This document shows, one piece after another, positions 46,865 through 56,355 of a stretch of 64,000 nucleotides of DNA; position 1 is the first letter of the stretch, and every line of letters starts with the position of its first letter. This DNA comes from an uncultured Tateyamaria sp. (lineage in GTDB: Bacteria > Pseudomonadota > Alphaproteobacteria > Rhodobacterales > Rhodobacteraceae): positions 62,001-126,000 of the forward strand of contig NZ_CANLVZ010000011.1 in assembly GCF_947494755.1 (NCBI RefSeq). Reading direction: 5' to 3'. The translations under genes and the position numbers were made by a program. A model generated the notes under the pieces. The model saw only the letters and a list, made by a program, of their open reading frames with translations, ran no database searches and was not told the origin of the DNA.

Positions 46865-48397
46865 TCAGATTCCAGCGGCGTGGCGCACAAGTGTTTCAGG
46901 TTGCAGATCGTCGCCCGCCAGTTCTGCCACGATGCGTCCCTCGCGCATGACGATCACGCGGTCCGACATGCCCAGCACCTCGGGGATTTCCGAGCTGACC
47001 ATGATCACCGCCAGACCTTGCGCGGCGAGTTCGGCCATGAATTCGTGCACCGCCGCTTTGGAGCCGATATCGACACCTTTGGTGGGTTCATCGAGGATGA
47101 TGACCTTGGGCTGGGTGGCAAGCCATTTGGCGATCACGACCTTTTGCTGGTTGCCGCCCGACAGGTTTCCGACATGGGTGTCGAGCGAGGCTGCGCGCAG
47201 ATCGAGCCGTTCGGTATAGTCGCGGGCCAATCTGAATTCATCGGCAAGGCGCAAGAAGCCCTTTTGGGATATCCGCCCGAGCGAGGGCAGGGTGACGTTC
47301 TGAAAGATCGGCAGGTCTAGGATGGCCCCTTGCTTGCCGCGATCCTCGGGCACGTAAACGATCCCGTTGTCCACGGCGTCCGCAGGGGACTTGATATCGA
47401 CAACCTGACCTTCGATATCGACCGATCCGGCGGAGGGTCGCGTGATCCCGAACAGGGACTGCATGAATTCCGAGCGCCCCGCACCAACCAGACCGTAAAA
47501 GCCAAGAATTTCACCGCGGCGCAACTCGAAACTGATGTCCTCAAATTCGGTCGGATGTGCATAGCGATGGACGGACAGAACGGTATCGCCAGCGTTTGGC
47601 GTGCGGGCCGGGAATATCTGGCTCACATCGCGACCGACCATCATCTTGACCAACTCGGTTTCGGTCACATCGGCGATGGCACCGTCCCCGATCAACTGGC
47701 CGTCGCGGAACACGGTGTAGTTGTCTGCGATACGAAAGATTTCATCGAACTTGTGGCTGATGAACAGGATCGCCTTGCCCTGCGCCTTGAGGCTTTCGAC
47801 CAGCTCGTAAAGCTCTTCGATTTCCTTGTGCGACAGGGCGGCGGTGGGCTCGTCCATGATCACCACGCGCGCCTTGATCGAGAGGGCACGGGCAATCGCC
47901 ACGAGGTGCTTGTTGGCGATGCCAAGATCTTTGAGCTTGATGTCGGGATCAAGGTTCGCGCCGATGCTGGACAAGAGTGCGCGGGCCTGTTCGGTCGTCT
48001 TCTTGCGGTCGATAAGACCGAATGCGCCGCGCGGCGCGTGCCCCAGAAAGATGTTTTCGGCCACGGACAATTCGTCAAACAGGACCGTTTCCTGATGGAT
48101 GGCGGTGACTCCGCTGTCGGCTGCGGCTTGCGGTGTCGGAAATGGGGTAGGGCGGTCACCGACAAGGATGCTGCCGCCGTCGGGCTGATAGATCCCGGTC
48201 AGGATCTTGACCACTGTGGATTTGCCAGCGCCATTTTCCCCGATCAAGGCCGTCACTTTGCCCGGATAAAGCGAGAGCGAGACCTCGGACAAGGCTTTCA
48301 CACCCGGAAAGGTCTTGGTGATGTCTGCCAAGGCTAACACCGCCTGTGACACAGGCCGGTCTTTGGACGGCAAAGGCTTCTCCGCTTGCTGCAGCAT
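46865..48397 (-). CDS. rhaT: Rhamnose ABC transporter ATP-binding protein RhaT
   Basis: Sugar importer ATPase of the RbsA type, 510 residues with two fused nucleotide-binding domains. The first has GENGAGKSTVVKIL and DEPTAALS; the second has LSGGNQQKVVIAKWL and DEPTKGVD with a degenerate Walker A (GLVGAGRSEFM), as usual in RbsA. The ATG at 48397 is preferred; a TTG at 48409 is possible. Neither has a strong ribosome site. Confidence 0.9.
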   Translation of the reverse strand: MLQQAEKPLPSKDRPVSQAVLALADITKTFPGVKALSEVSLSLYPGKVTALIGENGAGKSTVVKILTGIYQPDGGSILVGDRPTPFPTPQAAADSGVTAIHQETVLFDELSVAENIFLGHAPRGAFGLIDRKKTTEQARALLSSIGANLDPDIKLKDLGIANKHLVAIARALSIKARVVIMDEPTAALSHKEIEELYELVESLKAQGKAILFISHKFDEIFRIADNYTVFRDGQLIGDGAIADVTETELVKMMVGRDVSQIFPARTPNAGDTVLSVHRYAHPTEFEDISFELRRGEILGFYGLVGAGRSEFMQSLFGITRPSAGSVDIEGQVVDIKSPADAVDNGIVYVPEDRGKQGAILDLPIFQNVTLPSLGRISQKGFLRLADEFRLARDYTERLDLRAASLDTHVGNLSGGNQQKVVIAKWLATQPKVIILDEPTKGVDIGSKAAVHEFMAELAAQGLAVIMVSSEIPEVLGMSDRVIVMREGRIVAELAGDDLQPETLVRHAAGI

Positions 48398-48428
48398 CAA
48401 CTGTCTCAATGTGAAAGGGGTGTGTCTT

Positions 48429-48454
48429 GGCGCGGACCGGCAAAGGCCCGCGCC
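48429..48454 (-). promoter_or_regulatory. Intercistronic hairpin between rhaS and rhaT
   Basis: GGCGCGG and CCGCGCC pair over 7 bp, with two further G-C pairs after one mismatch and a 6-nt loop. It sits just after the rhaS stop. Such stem-loops after a binding-protein gene often protect its mRNA 3' end and give higher binding-protein levels than the downstream genes. Confidence 0.5.
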
Positions 48455-48471
48455 AGTGATCAGGTGCCGAC

Positions 48472-49473
48472 TTAGAAGATCGACTTGAACTGATCGATGT
48501 TGGAGGCGTCGTAGATGAACGGATCGGCCATCGCCGCCTCGTTGTTGTCGTCCAGCGTGATGGTGCCGACGCGCCCGATGGAAATCTCTGCACCCGGCTC
48601 GGCCGTTGCGGTCTCGGACGCAAGCGCGTGGGCGATCATCGTCGCAGAGTACCCCAGATCAATCGGGTTCCAGATCGCGAAAGACTTGGACGCACCGCTT
48701 TCGATGGCACCTGCCATTTCGGATGGCAGCCCAAGGCCGGTCACGTTGACCTCACCGATCTTGCCTGCATCCGCAACGGCCTGGGCTGCGGCCACGATGC
48801 CAACAGAGGTCGGCGCGATGATCGCATCAAGGTCGGGATAGGACTGCATCAGACCCGTTGCCTCGCGGTAGGATTTGTCGGCCAGATCATCGCCGTAGAC
48901 GGTCGAGACGACGTTGATGCCCGGATAGTTGCCCATCACCTTGGTCATCTCTTCGATCCAGATGTTCTGATTGGTCGAAGTGGTGGTGGCCGACAGCACG
49001 GCGACATCACCGCCATCGGGCAGATGATCGGCCGCCAGCTTAATGATCATGTTGCCGATCAGCGCATTGGATGAGGGGTTCAGGTGGACCTGCCGCCCTT
49101 CGGGAGCGACACCGGAATCCCAAGAGATCACCGTGATGCCCCGCTGCATCGCCTTCTTGAGCGTCGGGACCAGCGCGTCAGTGTCATTGGCCGAAACGGC
49201 AATGGCATCAACACCTTGCGCGATCAGCGAGTTGATCACTTCGATCTGACCTTCGGCGGTGGTGTCGGTGGGACCGGTATAGATGATCTCGACGCCACCC
49301 AGTTCGGCGGCCGCTTCTTCGGCCCCTTGTGCGGCGGCCTCAAAGAACCCGATCCCGAGTGCCTTTACAACAAGTGCGATGCGCATATCGTCCTGCGCCA
49401 TGGCAGTGGTGCCAAAGAGGCTGGCAGCAAGGCTGAGCCCTGCGGTGAGTGCGGTGAATGTGCGACGTTTCAT
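48472..49473 (-). CDS. rhaS: Rhamnose ABC transporter substrate-binding protein
   Basis: Periplasmic sugar-binding protein of 333 residues (family of ribose/rhamnose-type SBPs) with a signal peptide MKRRTFTALTAGLSLAASLF ending at an AMAQ site. The mature part shows AVSANDTDALVPTLKKAMQR and TSVGIVAAAQ. GGAGG precedes the ATG. Followed by a hairpin and then rhaT. Confidence 0.92.
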   Translation of the reverse strand: MKRRTFTALTAGLSLAASLFGTTAMAQDDMRIALVVKALGIGFFEAAAQGAEEAAAELGGVEIIYTGPTDTTAEGQIEVINSLIAQGVDAIAVSANDTDALVPTLKKAMQRGITVISWDSGVAPEGRQVHLNPSSNALIGNMIIKLAADHLPDGGDVAVLSATTTSTNQNIWIEEMTKVMGNYPGINVVSTVYGDDLADKSYREATGLMQSYPDLDAIIAPTSVGIVAAAQAVADAGKIGEVNVTGLGLPSEMAGAIESGASKSFAIWNPIDLGYSATMIAHALASETATAEPGAEISIGRVGTITLDDNNEAAMADPFIYDASNIDQFKSIF

Positions 49474-49511
49474 TGGTTTCCTCCCTAAAGTAAACTCGCT
49501 TGGATGACCGG

Positions 49512-50312
49512 CTAAGAGGCCATGTTCTTCTGAGCGCCCCCTGTCTGGGTGACGATCAGGGTCACTTCTGCGGCGTCGAGCATGGCGGCCGCCTTGTCTG
49601 AAATATGATCATCGGTGATGACCGTCGTGATGCGGTTCAGCGGGCACAGCACAAGGCTCGAGCGCTGTTCGAACTTGCTGCTGTCAGCGAGGACGACCAG
49701 CTCATCGGCCTGACCGATCAGTTTCTGTTCCGCCTGGATCAAAAGGGGGTCCGCCTCCATCAGGCCCAGAGGCCCGAGGCCCTGCGCGCCCATGAACATG
49801 CGCCGCGCACAGAAATTGCGGGTCACGTCATTGTCGAAAGGCGACAGGATGATATTCTGTTCGCGGTAGATGGTGCCGCCCGACAGCATCACGGTGTTCT
49901 TGGAATGCTTGAGCAGATGTTCGGCAATGGGAAACGAGTTCGTAAAGACCTGCATCCGGCGACCAGCCAGCGGATGCACCATCTGAAACGTGGTGGTGCC
50001 GCCATTGATGATGATCGCATCACCATCGTCGCACAGGTCCACCGCCGCTGCGGCGATCGCCTGCTTCTCTTCGATCCGCATGGTTTCGTTGACAGAGAAG
50101 GGGCGCCCGGCAAGGCCGACAAATTGCGGCGGGTTCAATGCTTCTGCCCCACCACGCACGCGACGCAGCTGCTTGTCCTGATCGAGCGTTGCGATGTCAC
50201 GACGGATAGTGGCCTCGGACGCGCCGGTCAGGCTGCACAGGTCTGCGACCGTGACAACGGGGCGTTCTTCCACCGCTGACAGAATGATCGTGTGCCGTTC
50301 TTTCTCATGCAT
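49512..50312 (-). CDS. rhaR: DeoR-family rhamnose regulator
   Basis: DeoR-type regulator of 266 residues. The N-terminal helix-turn-helix (TVADLCSLTGASEATIRRDI) is followed by LRRVRGGAE, then a sugar-phosphate-sensing domain ending in the segment ADSSKFEQRSS. In rhizobia this protein represses the rha operons. It is first in the minus-strand operon, next to the operator array at 50356-50428. Confidence 0.92.
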   Translation of the reverse strand: MHEKERHTIILSAVEERPVVTVADLCSLTGASEATIRRDIATLDQDKQLRRVRGGAEALNPPQFVGLAGRPFSVNETMRIEEKQAIAAAAVDLCDDGDAIIINGGTTTFQMVHPLAGRRMQVFTNSFPIAEHLLKHSKNTVMLSGGTIYREQNIILSPFDNDVTRNFCARRMFMGAQGLGPLGLMEADPLLIQAEQKLIGQADELVVLADSSKFEQRSSLVLCPLNRITTVITDDHISDKAAAMLDAAEVTLIVTQTGGAQKNMAS

Positions 50313-50355
50313 ATTCGTCTCCCGTGGCTTTTACGGTGTGCAGATTCGGAGCATC

Positions 50356-50428
50356 TGTCAATCAGAAACAATCATAAGCAATCATTCTGCGGCGCAGCAT
50401 GATTGAAATTGATTGATTGTGATTGACA
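50356..50428. promoter_or_regulatory. Dyad-symmetric operator array between rhaR and rhaD
   Basis: Three CAATCA copies start at 50359, 50369 and 50379, exactly 10 bp apart. Three TGATTG copies start at 50400, 50410 and 50420, also 10 bp apart. Both sets are symmetric about position 50392, where CTGCG-G-CGCAG forms an inner palindrome. The outer copies extend to TGTCAATCA and TGATTGACA. TTGACA at 50423-50428 (plus strand) and its mirror at 50361-50356 could serve as divergent -35 boxes. A single extra TGATTG overlaps at 50414. Probable RhaR operator. Confidence 0.75.
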
Positions 50429-50497
50429 AAGGCCAGTGCGACGCTCAGCTTCGGAGCAACGCAGATGATAGGCGCATCGCGCTGACCGGGAGGAAAC

Positions 50498-52600
50498 ATG
50501 TTGAAATCATTGGAAACCCAGCTTCTCGAAAGCCGTTGGGACGACGCGGTCACCAAGGGCATGAGCGAATCGGATCTTTTGCTCTATCGCTCGAACATCC
50601 TCGGCTCGGACAAGCGCGTGACGAATTACGGCGGCGGGAACACATCGGCCAAGGTGATGGAAACGGACCCTTTGACCGGACAAGAGGTCGAGGTGCTTTG
50701 GGTCAAAGGGTCGGGCGGCGATATCGGGTCCATGAAAATGGACGGCTTTGCAACGCTTTACATGGACAAGTTGCAGGCGCTGAAGGGGCTCTATCGCGGC
50801 GTCGAGTTCGAAGACGAGATGGTTGGGTACCTGCCGCACTGTACGTTCCGGCTCAACCCCCGTGCGGCGTCAATCGACACGCCGCTGCATGCCTATGTGC
50901 CGCGCAAGCACGTTGATCACGTCCATGCTGATGCAATCATTGCGATTGCCGCGTCCAAGAATTCCAAAGAACTGACCCGGGAGATCTTCGGAAGCCGGAT
51001 CGGCTGGCTGCCGTGGAAGAAGCCCGGTTATGAACTGGGGCTCTGGCTCGAGAAATTCTGCGTTGAGAACCCCGACGCCGACGGTGTGGTCCTCGAAAGC
51101 CATGGCCTGTTCACATGGGGTGACACCGCAAAGGAATGTTATGACCAGACCATTGATGTGATCAATGTCGCCACCAAGTGGCTGGCCGAGCGAAGCGATG
51201 GTGTGCCGGCCTTTGGCGGCGCGGTCCATGACAGTCTGGCCCCCGCTGCGCGGCGCGAAATTGCGGCCCGCCTGATGCCCGCGATCCGTGGTTTTGTGTC
51301 GGGCAATCAGCATATGGTCGGCCATTTCAACGACAGTGACACAGTGCTTCAGTTCGTAAATGCCAAGAACATGGCCCCACTCGCCGCGTTGGGCACGTCT
51401 TGTCCCGATCACTTCCTGCGCACCAAAATTCGCCCGCTCGTCGTGCCTTTCGATCCGGCAACCGGAAACATCGATCAGGTCCTGAACGGTCTGCCAGAGC
51501 AGGTAGAGGCCTATCGCGAGGACTATGCGGCCTATTACGCACGTTGCAAACATGACGACAGCCCCGCGCTGCGCGACCCGAATGCGGTGGTCTATCTGGT
51601 GCCCGGTGTCGGCATGATCACCTTTGCCAAAGACAAGGCGACGGCGCGCATCTCGGGCGAGTTCTATGTCAACGCGATCAACGTGATGCGCGGCGCATCT
51701 GCCGTCAGTGAATATCAGGGCCTGCCCGAGCAAGAGGCGTTTGACATTGAATACTGGCTGCTTGAAGAGGCGAAGCTGCAGCGCATGCCCAAGCCCAAAT
51801 CGCTTGCGGGTCGTGTGGCCCTGGTCACCGGCGGAGCAGGCGGAATCGGCGCGGCAACGGCCGAACGCTATCTCAAGGAAGGCGCATGCGTTGTTCTGGC
51901 CGACATCAACGAAGAGGCGCTGGCCTCCACACAACAGAACCTGTCGGGTCGCTTCAGCGAGGATGTGGTCCGCAGCGTCGTGATGAATGTAACCCGCGAA
52001 GACGCGGTCGCGGCGGCCTTTGCAGACGCGTGTGTCGCATTCGGGGGGATCGACATTCTGGTGTCGAACGCAGGTATCGCATCGTCGGCCCCCATCGAAG
52101 ACACGTCGCTGGCGCTGTGGAACAAGAACATGGACATCCTCTCCACCGGCTATTTTCTGGTCAGCCGCGAAGCGTTCAAGCTGATGCGGGTGCAGAACAC
52201 GGGCGGGGCGGTCGTGTTCGTGGCCTCCAAGAACGGATTGGCAGCCTCGCCGAATGCCGCCGCCTATTGCACCGCCAAGGCGGCCGAAATCCATCTGGCC
52301 CGTTGTCTGGCCCTTGAAGGGGCGGAGGCCGGAATCCGCGTCAATGTAGTGAACCCAGATGCGGTCCTGCGCGGCTCGAAGATCTGGGAAGGCGACTGGC
52401 TGGAACAGCGCGCTGGCACCTACGGCACCGACAAGGACGGGCTGGAGGAGATGTATCGCCAGCGCTCCATGCTCAAGCGGTCTGTGCTGCCGGAGGACAT
52501 CGCCGAGGCGTGTTATTTCTTTGCCGCCGACACCTCGTCGAAATCCACGGGCAACATCATCAACGTGGACGCAGGCAACGTCCAGGCGTTCACACGGTAG
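50498..52600 (+). CDS. rhaD: Bifunctional rhamnulose-1-phosphate aldolase / short-chain dehydrogenase
   Basis: Fusion of 700 residues. The N-terminal class II aldolase part (about 1-430) has YGGGNTSAKV, and HVHADAIIAIA as metal-binding region. The C-terminal SDR part has a glycine-rich loop LVTGGAGGIGAAT near 442, NAGIASSAP, and the catalytic pair in AAYCTAKAAE. The aldolase splits rhamnulose 1-phosphate to DHAP and L-lactaldehyde, and the dehydrogenase part is thought to process lactaldehyde. GGGAGG precedes the ATG. The same fusion occurs in rhizobia. Confidence 0.94.
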   Translation: MLKSLETQLLESRWDDAVTKGMSESDLLLYRSNILGSDKRVTNYGGGNTSAKVMETDPLTGQEVEVLWVKGSGGDIGSMKMDGFATLYMDKLQALKGLYRGVEFEDEMVGYLPHCTFRLNPRAASIDTPLHAYVPRKHVDHVHADAIIAIAASKNSKELTREIFGSRIGWLPWKKPGYELGLWLEKFCVENPDADGVVLESHGLFTWGDTAKECYDQTIDVINVATKWLAERSDGVPAFGGAVHDSLAPAARREIAARLMPAIRGFVSGNQHMVGHFNDSDTVLQFVNAKNMAPLAALGTSCPDHFLRTKIRPLVVPFDPATGNIDQVLNGLPEQVEAYREDYAAYYARCKHDDSPALRDPNAVVYLVPGVGMITFAKDKATARISGEFYVNAINVMRGASAVSEYQGLPEQEAFDIEYWLLEEAKLQRMPKPKSLAGRVALVTGGAGGIGAATAERYLKEGACVVLADINEEALASTQQNLSGRFSEDVVRSVVMNVTREDAVAAAFADACVAFGGIDILVSNAGIASSAPIEDTSLALWNKNMDILSTGYFLVSREAFKLMRVQNTGGAVVFVASKNGLAASPNAAAYCTAKAAEIHLARCLALEGAEAGIRVNVVNPDAVLRGSKIWEGDWLEQRAGTYGTDKDGLEEMYRQRSMLKRSVLPEDIAEACYFFAADTSSKSTGNIINVDAGNVQAFTR

Positions 52601-52609
52601 GGGCTGATC

Positions 52610-53848
52610 ATGAGCTATGAGAGCGCGAAAGCCGCCTTTGCCGAATGGGGCGTGGACACCGAAGCTGCGTTGGCGCGGCTGAGGACCATCCCGATTTCGA
52701 TGCATTGCTGGCAAGGGGACGATGTCGTCGGGTTCGAGCAGACCTCAGGCGCATCCGGCGGCGGCATTCAAGCCACCGGCAACCACCCGGGCCGCGCCCG
52801 CACGCCTGATGAGCTGCGCGCTGATCTCGACTTCGCTTATGCGATGATCCCCGGCACGCATCGCCTGAACCTGCACGCCATGTATCTCGACACGGACGCG
52901 ACCCCGGATCGCGACGAAATCGAGTTCGCCCATTTCGCGCCGTGGGTCGATTGGGCCAAGGGGCGGGGCATCGGGCTCGATTTCAACCCGACCTTCTTTG
53001 CCCATGCCAAGGCGGACGACAATCTGACCCTCAGCCACCCGGACGAAGGCATTCGCGACTTCTGGATCGAACATGGCAAGCGGTCCCGCGATATCGCGGC
53101 ACAGATGGGCGCGGCGCTCGGCTCGGCTTGCGTGAACAACATCTGGGTGCCCGATGGCTACAAGGACACGCCGATTGATCGGATGTCGGCGCGTAAGCGC
53201 CTTGACGCATCGCTCGATGCGATGCTCGCACCGCCGCTGGACAAGGCGCAGATGCTGGATGCCGTGGAAAGCAAACTGTTCGGCATCGGGGTCGAGGCCT
53301 GCACCGTGGGCAGTCACGAATTCTACATGGGTTATGCGATCCGCAAGAGCATCCTGTTGTGTCTCGACATGGGCCATTTTCATCCGACAGAAAACATCGC
53401 GGACAAACTCAGCGCGGTGGCGCTGTCACTCGACGACATCCTGCTGCATGTCTCGCGCCCGATGCGATGGGACAGCGATCACGTGATCCTGCTGAGCGAT
53501 GACATCCTGCAAATGGCGCAAGAGCTCGTCAGCGCGGATTTGCTGGCGCGCACCCGCATCGGGCTCGACTTTTTCGATGCGACGATCAGCAGGACAGCCG
53601 CATGGGTAATTGGCACCCGTAACATGCAAAAAGCACTGCTGCGCGCGCTGTTGCTTCCGCTGGATCAACTGCGTGCTGCGGAGACCGCACTTGATTTCAC
53701 CACACGGTTGGCCGTGACCGAAGAGTTCAGGGATATGCCCTTTGGCGCAGTCTGGGCCGAATTCACGGCCCGCGCGGAGGTTCCAAACGGTCAAGGCTTG
53801 CTGAAAGAGCTGGACCGCTATCAATCGGTGGTTTCAGGCCGCGGATAA
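52610..53848 (+). CDS. rhaI: L-rhamnose isomerase (rhizobial type)
   Basis: Isomerase of 412 residues that converts L-rhamnose to L-rhamnulose. Segments include MHCWQGDDVVGFEQ, HRLNLHAMYLD and CLDMGHFHPTENIADK with metal-binding His and Asp. It belongs to the RhaI type found in rhizobia and Bacillus. It begins 9 nt after the rhaD stop, in the same operon. Confidence 0.92.
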   Translation: MSYESAKAAFAEWGVDTEAALARLRTIPISMHCWQGDDVVGFEQTSGASGGGIQATGNHPGRARTPDELRADLDFAYAMIPGTHRLNLHAMYLDTDATPDRDEIEFAHFAPWVDWAKGRGIGLDFNPTFFAHAKADDNLTLSHPDEGIRDFWIEHGKRSRDIAAQMGAALGSACVNNIWVPDGYKDTPIDRMSARKRLDASLDAMLAPPLDKAQMLDAVESKLFGIGVEACTVGSHEFYMGYAIRKSILLCLDMGHFHPTENIADKLSAVALSLDDILLHVSRPMRWDSDHVILLSDDILQMAQELVSADLLARTRIGLDFFDATISRTAAWVIGTRNMQKALLRALLLPLDQLRAAETALDFTTRLAVTEEFRDMPFGAVWAEFTARAEVPNGQGLLKELDRYQSVVSGRG

Positions 53849-54047
53849 TGTGCGCGAGGGGCCGCGACCAAGGGCGGCGTTGCGACACCCATGGCCCATC
53901 AGGCCGAAAGGCGCACCCACGCCCTATTGGATCAAGCCGAGTTGACGAAGGCCACGCCTGCCATCTCGTCGCGTATCTTTCGGCCCATCAGCGATACCCT
54001 TCTTCGCCGTCTTCGTGCAGTTTGGGGCCGCGTGCCGTGATTGGCTC
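53849..54047. other. Gap after rhaI, no gene
   Basis: About 200 bases between rhaI and the ThuA-like remnant. It may be decayed sequence of the same lost sugar locus, but I could not match it to a family. No clear terminator is visible. Confidence 0.35.
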
Positions 54048-54500
54048 CTACGCATCTGCAACATCTTTGTTCGGTGCCGTATGGACGTCTGCAATTCGAG
54101 CCTCCGGGTTGGCGGCCCAGTTCACGGCATTCACCAGTACGTTTTGGATATTGGGGTCATGGTATGTCGGATGGGCGTCGTGGTCGGGCCGGACGTAGAA
54201 CGCATTGCCGCGCGACGACGATAGGTGAGGCCCGAGCGAAAGACGTCACCGCCCTGAAACCAGCTGATGAACAGGGTCTCCAGAGGTTCGGGCACCGCGA
54301 AAGGTTCACCATACATCTCTTCCCGCTCAAACTCGGAATGGTCGGGCAGTCCGCGTGCAATCGGGCGGTGCCGGGAGGTGCCCCAGATCTGCTTGCGCTC
54401 GCCAGCTTCACGCCATGTCAGGTTGCAGGGGGTGCCCATCAACTTTTTGAAAATCGTGGAGAAATGGGCGAAATGCAGCAGGAACAGGACCGGGTTCAAC
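54048..54500 (-). pseudogene. ThuA-like (trehalose utilisation) pseudogene
   Basis: Recognisable ThuA C-terminal half on the minus strand: [46 protein letters not shown] and [14 protein letters not shown] frameshift near 54208-54220 then moves the match ([27 protein letters not shown]) to another frame that ends at TAG 54048. The N-terminal part expected before residue about 100 is missing. Broken and probably inactive. Confidence 0.75.
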
Positions 54501-54631
54501 CGCTGTGCCAGTCTTGAATTCGGATTGAGCAACATGGCGTCATCTCCACATGAGGCGCGCGCGCGACGCGGCAAGGCTGGCGTGTGGATGCGAGGTGGGT
54601 CGTGTTTTGGCGGTTCCCGAGAGGGGAGGGT

Positions 54632-55471
54632 TCAGGAAGCCGCAGTCAGAAGCAGGAGTGCGGTGTTATTTGTCCGCGATGCCACCCGGCAGCGTGATTT
54701 CTCCGGCTTCTTTGGCTTCGGCCCAGGCGCTTTGCATCTCGGCTGCGAAATCGTCCAGATGGCGTGCGCCAGCGGCGACAGTTCGGCCAGCGCGCGGGCA
54801 GGCTTAAGTGGTTCAACCGGATTAGTCCCCGCATTCAACAGTGCAATACGGCCCTCGGTCTTAATGAACATGCTGTTGAGAAAGGCAATGGCCTGCTCCC
54901 GACCCTCTGAGCCCTCGCGGATGTATAAGCCGCTCCCGATCGAATTTGTCGGGTGGATCTTTTGGCCCTCTTCGAAGGGCGGCAGGGCAATGGCCGCAAT
55001 CGCTGATCCGGTCCCCCGCCGCTTCACTGGCCGCCACCGATGACCCATGGCCCGGTGAACACCATGGGCACGTCGCCCGCCCAAAAGCTGTCCATCAACG
55101 CGCCATAGCCGATGGCCACAGGTGTCGGCCCATCCATGTTCGCGGTAGGCGCCTCTCGGTTCGGCCACGAGGCCACCGGCGATCAATGCGGCCGGCTGGC
55201 CGGGGCCGGTGCGGAATGTGAACAGATCTGGCTCTTCGCCTGCGGACAATGCTGGAATGAGGGCAGGGTTGAAAATGGCGGACGAGTTCTTGACCGTGGT
55301 GATCATCGCCTCCGACCGGGACGCGTTGAATGCCTCGGCCAGTTCGTCATAGATCGTGGTCTACCTGGGCGCTCCCGCGACCCAGACGACGACTTCGCTC
55401 TGTGCCAGAGTGATATTCGGCGTGTAGCAAAGCACCCTGAGGGGCGTGGCCGCGCCAAAAGAGTTTCTCAT
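54632..55471 (-). pseudogene. Sugar ABC transporter substrate-binding protein pseudogene (SBP family 1)
   Basis: Minus-strand remnants of an extracellular sugar-binding protein. VVVWVAGAPR is followed by an in-frame TAG at 55361-55363. In the same frame come TIYDELAEAFNASR and DLFTFRTGPGQPAALIA, as far as EHGWADT. A frameshift and large internal deletion near 55120 shift the match to GDVPMVFTGPWVIG. A further shift leads to FLNSMFIKTEGRIALLNAGT, ending at 54632. Several independent lesions show long-standing decay. Confidence 0.75.
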
Positions 55472-55731
55472 CACATCCCCCAATTGATGTGGTTGTCGTC
55501 ATAATGTATCGGATTACATTTTTGCCCTAACTTTCTAATTTCATGTAATATTTCGGCGCAAGGCGGATCACGGCTGCGCGCCGCACGTGGCAAAGTGCCG
55601 GGACTGACGTCTTTTTGGGTGCCCATCGTTTGACGATTCCTTGCATCTGTGCCGGGCACCTCAGAGCCAATTGCAGTTTTGGCCGTTGCCACGTGCCATA
55701 CCCGCGGTCGGTCCAGCGCGACAAAGCCCAG
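55472..55731. other. AT-rich gap, possible old promoter
   Basis: This stretch includes an AT-rich patch (about 55500-55555) upstream of the SBP pseudogene and may be its former promoter. A short open frame crosses it from inside the DUF1992 gene and shows no recognisable domain. Confidence 0.35.
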
Positions 55732-56070
55732 CTATCGATCCGCCAAAAATCGTCGTCTGGCTTCGACGGCGATGTTGTATCGCTGTTGCAAGTCGGCAAT
55801 CAGCGCCATCGCGACATGCTTTTCTTCGTCGCCACTTGCGGTCCGGTAAGTCTCTTTGGCCGCGTCCAAAAGCTTCTTGATCTTGAACTCTTCCGGCAGG
55901 GTTCCTGCTTCGGCCATTATCCGAACGGCGACCGCCGTCGCCATATCGGAAAAAGCCTCGCCAGAGCGATCAGAGAGCGGCTGTCCTTCACCTTCCAAAT
56001 GCTGAAGCTGGCCCTCGGCCAGGGCCTTTTGGATCTGTCGTTCTGTCAATCGATCAAAGGAGTGGGGCAT
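55732..56070 (-). CDS. DUF1992 (DnaJ C28-like) protein
   Basis: Protein of 112 residues beginning MPHSFDRLTERQIQKALAEG, with EGEGQPLSDRSG and LLDAAKETYRTASGDEEK. This matches the DUF1992 domain, linked by name to DNAJC28. No J-domain HPD is present. Function unknown. The ATG at 56070 has GAAGG about 8 nt upstream; an in-frame codon at 56097 is less likely. Confidence 0.82.
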   Translation of the reverse strand: MPHSFDRLTERQIQKALAEGQLQHLEGEGQPLSDRSGEAFSDMATAVAVRIMAEAGTLPEEFKIKKLLDAAKETYRTASGDEEKHVAMALIADLQQRYNIAVEARRRFLADR

Positions 56071-56355
56071 GCGGGCACCTTCACAAGGAATGGCCATTTC
56101 GACTCTGACATGGTGGCGGCACTTTTATACCAGATTTCGCGGCAGATGACACTTGGCACCCTGTAACGGACGCCCCTGTCATCCTGCGAAGGCAAGCCCG
56201 GCTGACTGCGCGCGAACCTCCCCGACACAGTCTGCCTTTCTCGGCAGCGCAGGCCCCAAATCTATCCTTTCCACCTTGCGCCCAACCGTCCCCGCCCATA
56301 GGTTCTGCCAAACTCTGCGCGGGGCCGGGACGCCCCCTGATACAAGGACACGTCG

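Noticed and set aside
50870-52714. 614-codon open frame antisense to rhaD
   Set aside because: Shadow of a well-supported bifunctional gene; no domain or ribosome site.
55527-55799. Minus-strand open frame crossing from the DUF1992 gene into the AT-rich gap
   Set aside because: Starts inside a real gene in another frame and shows no recognisable domain.
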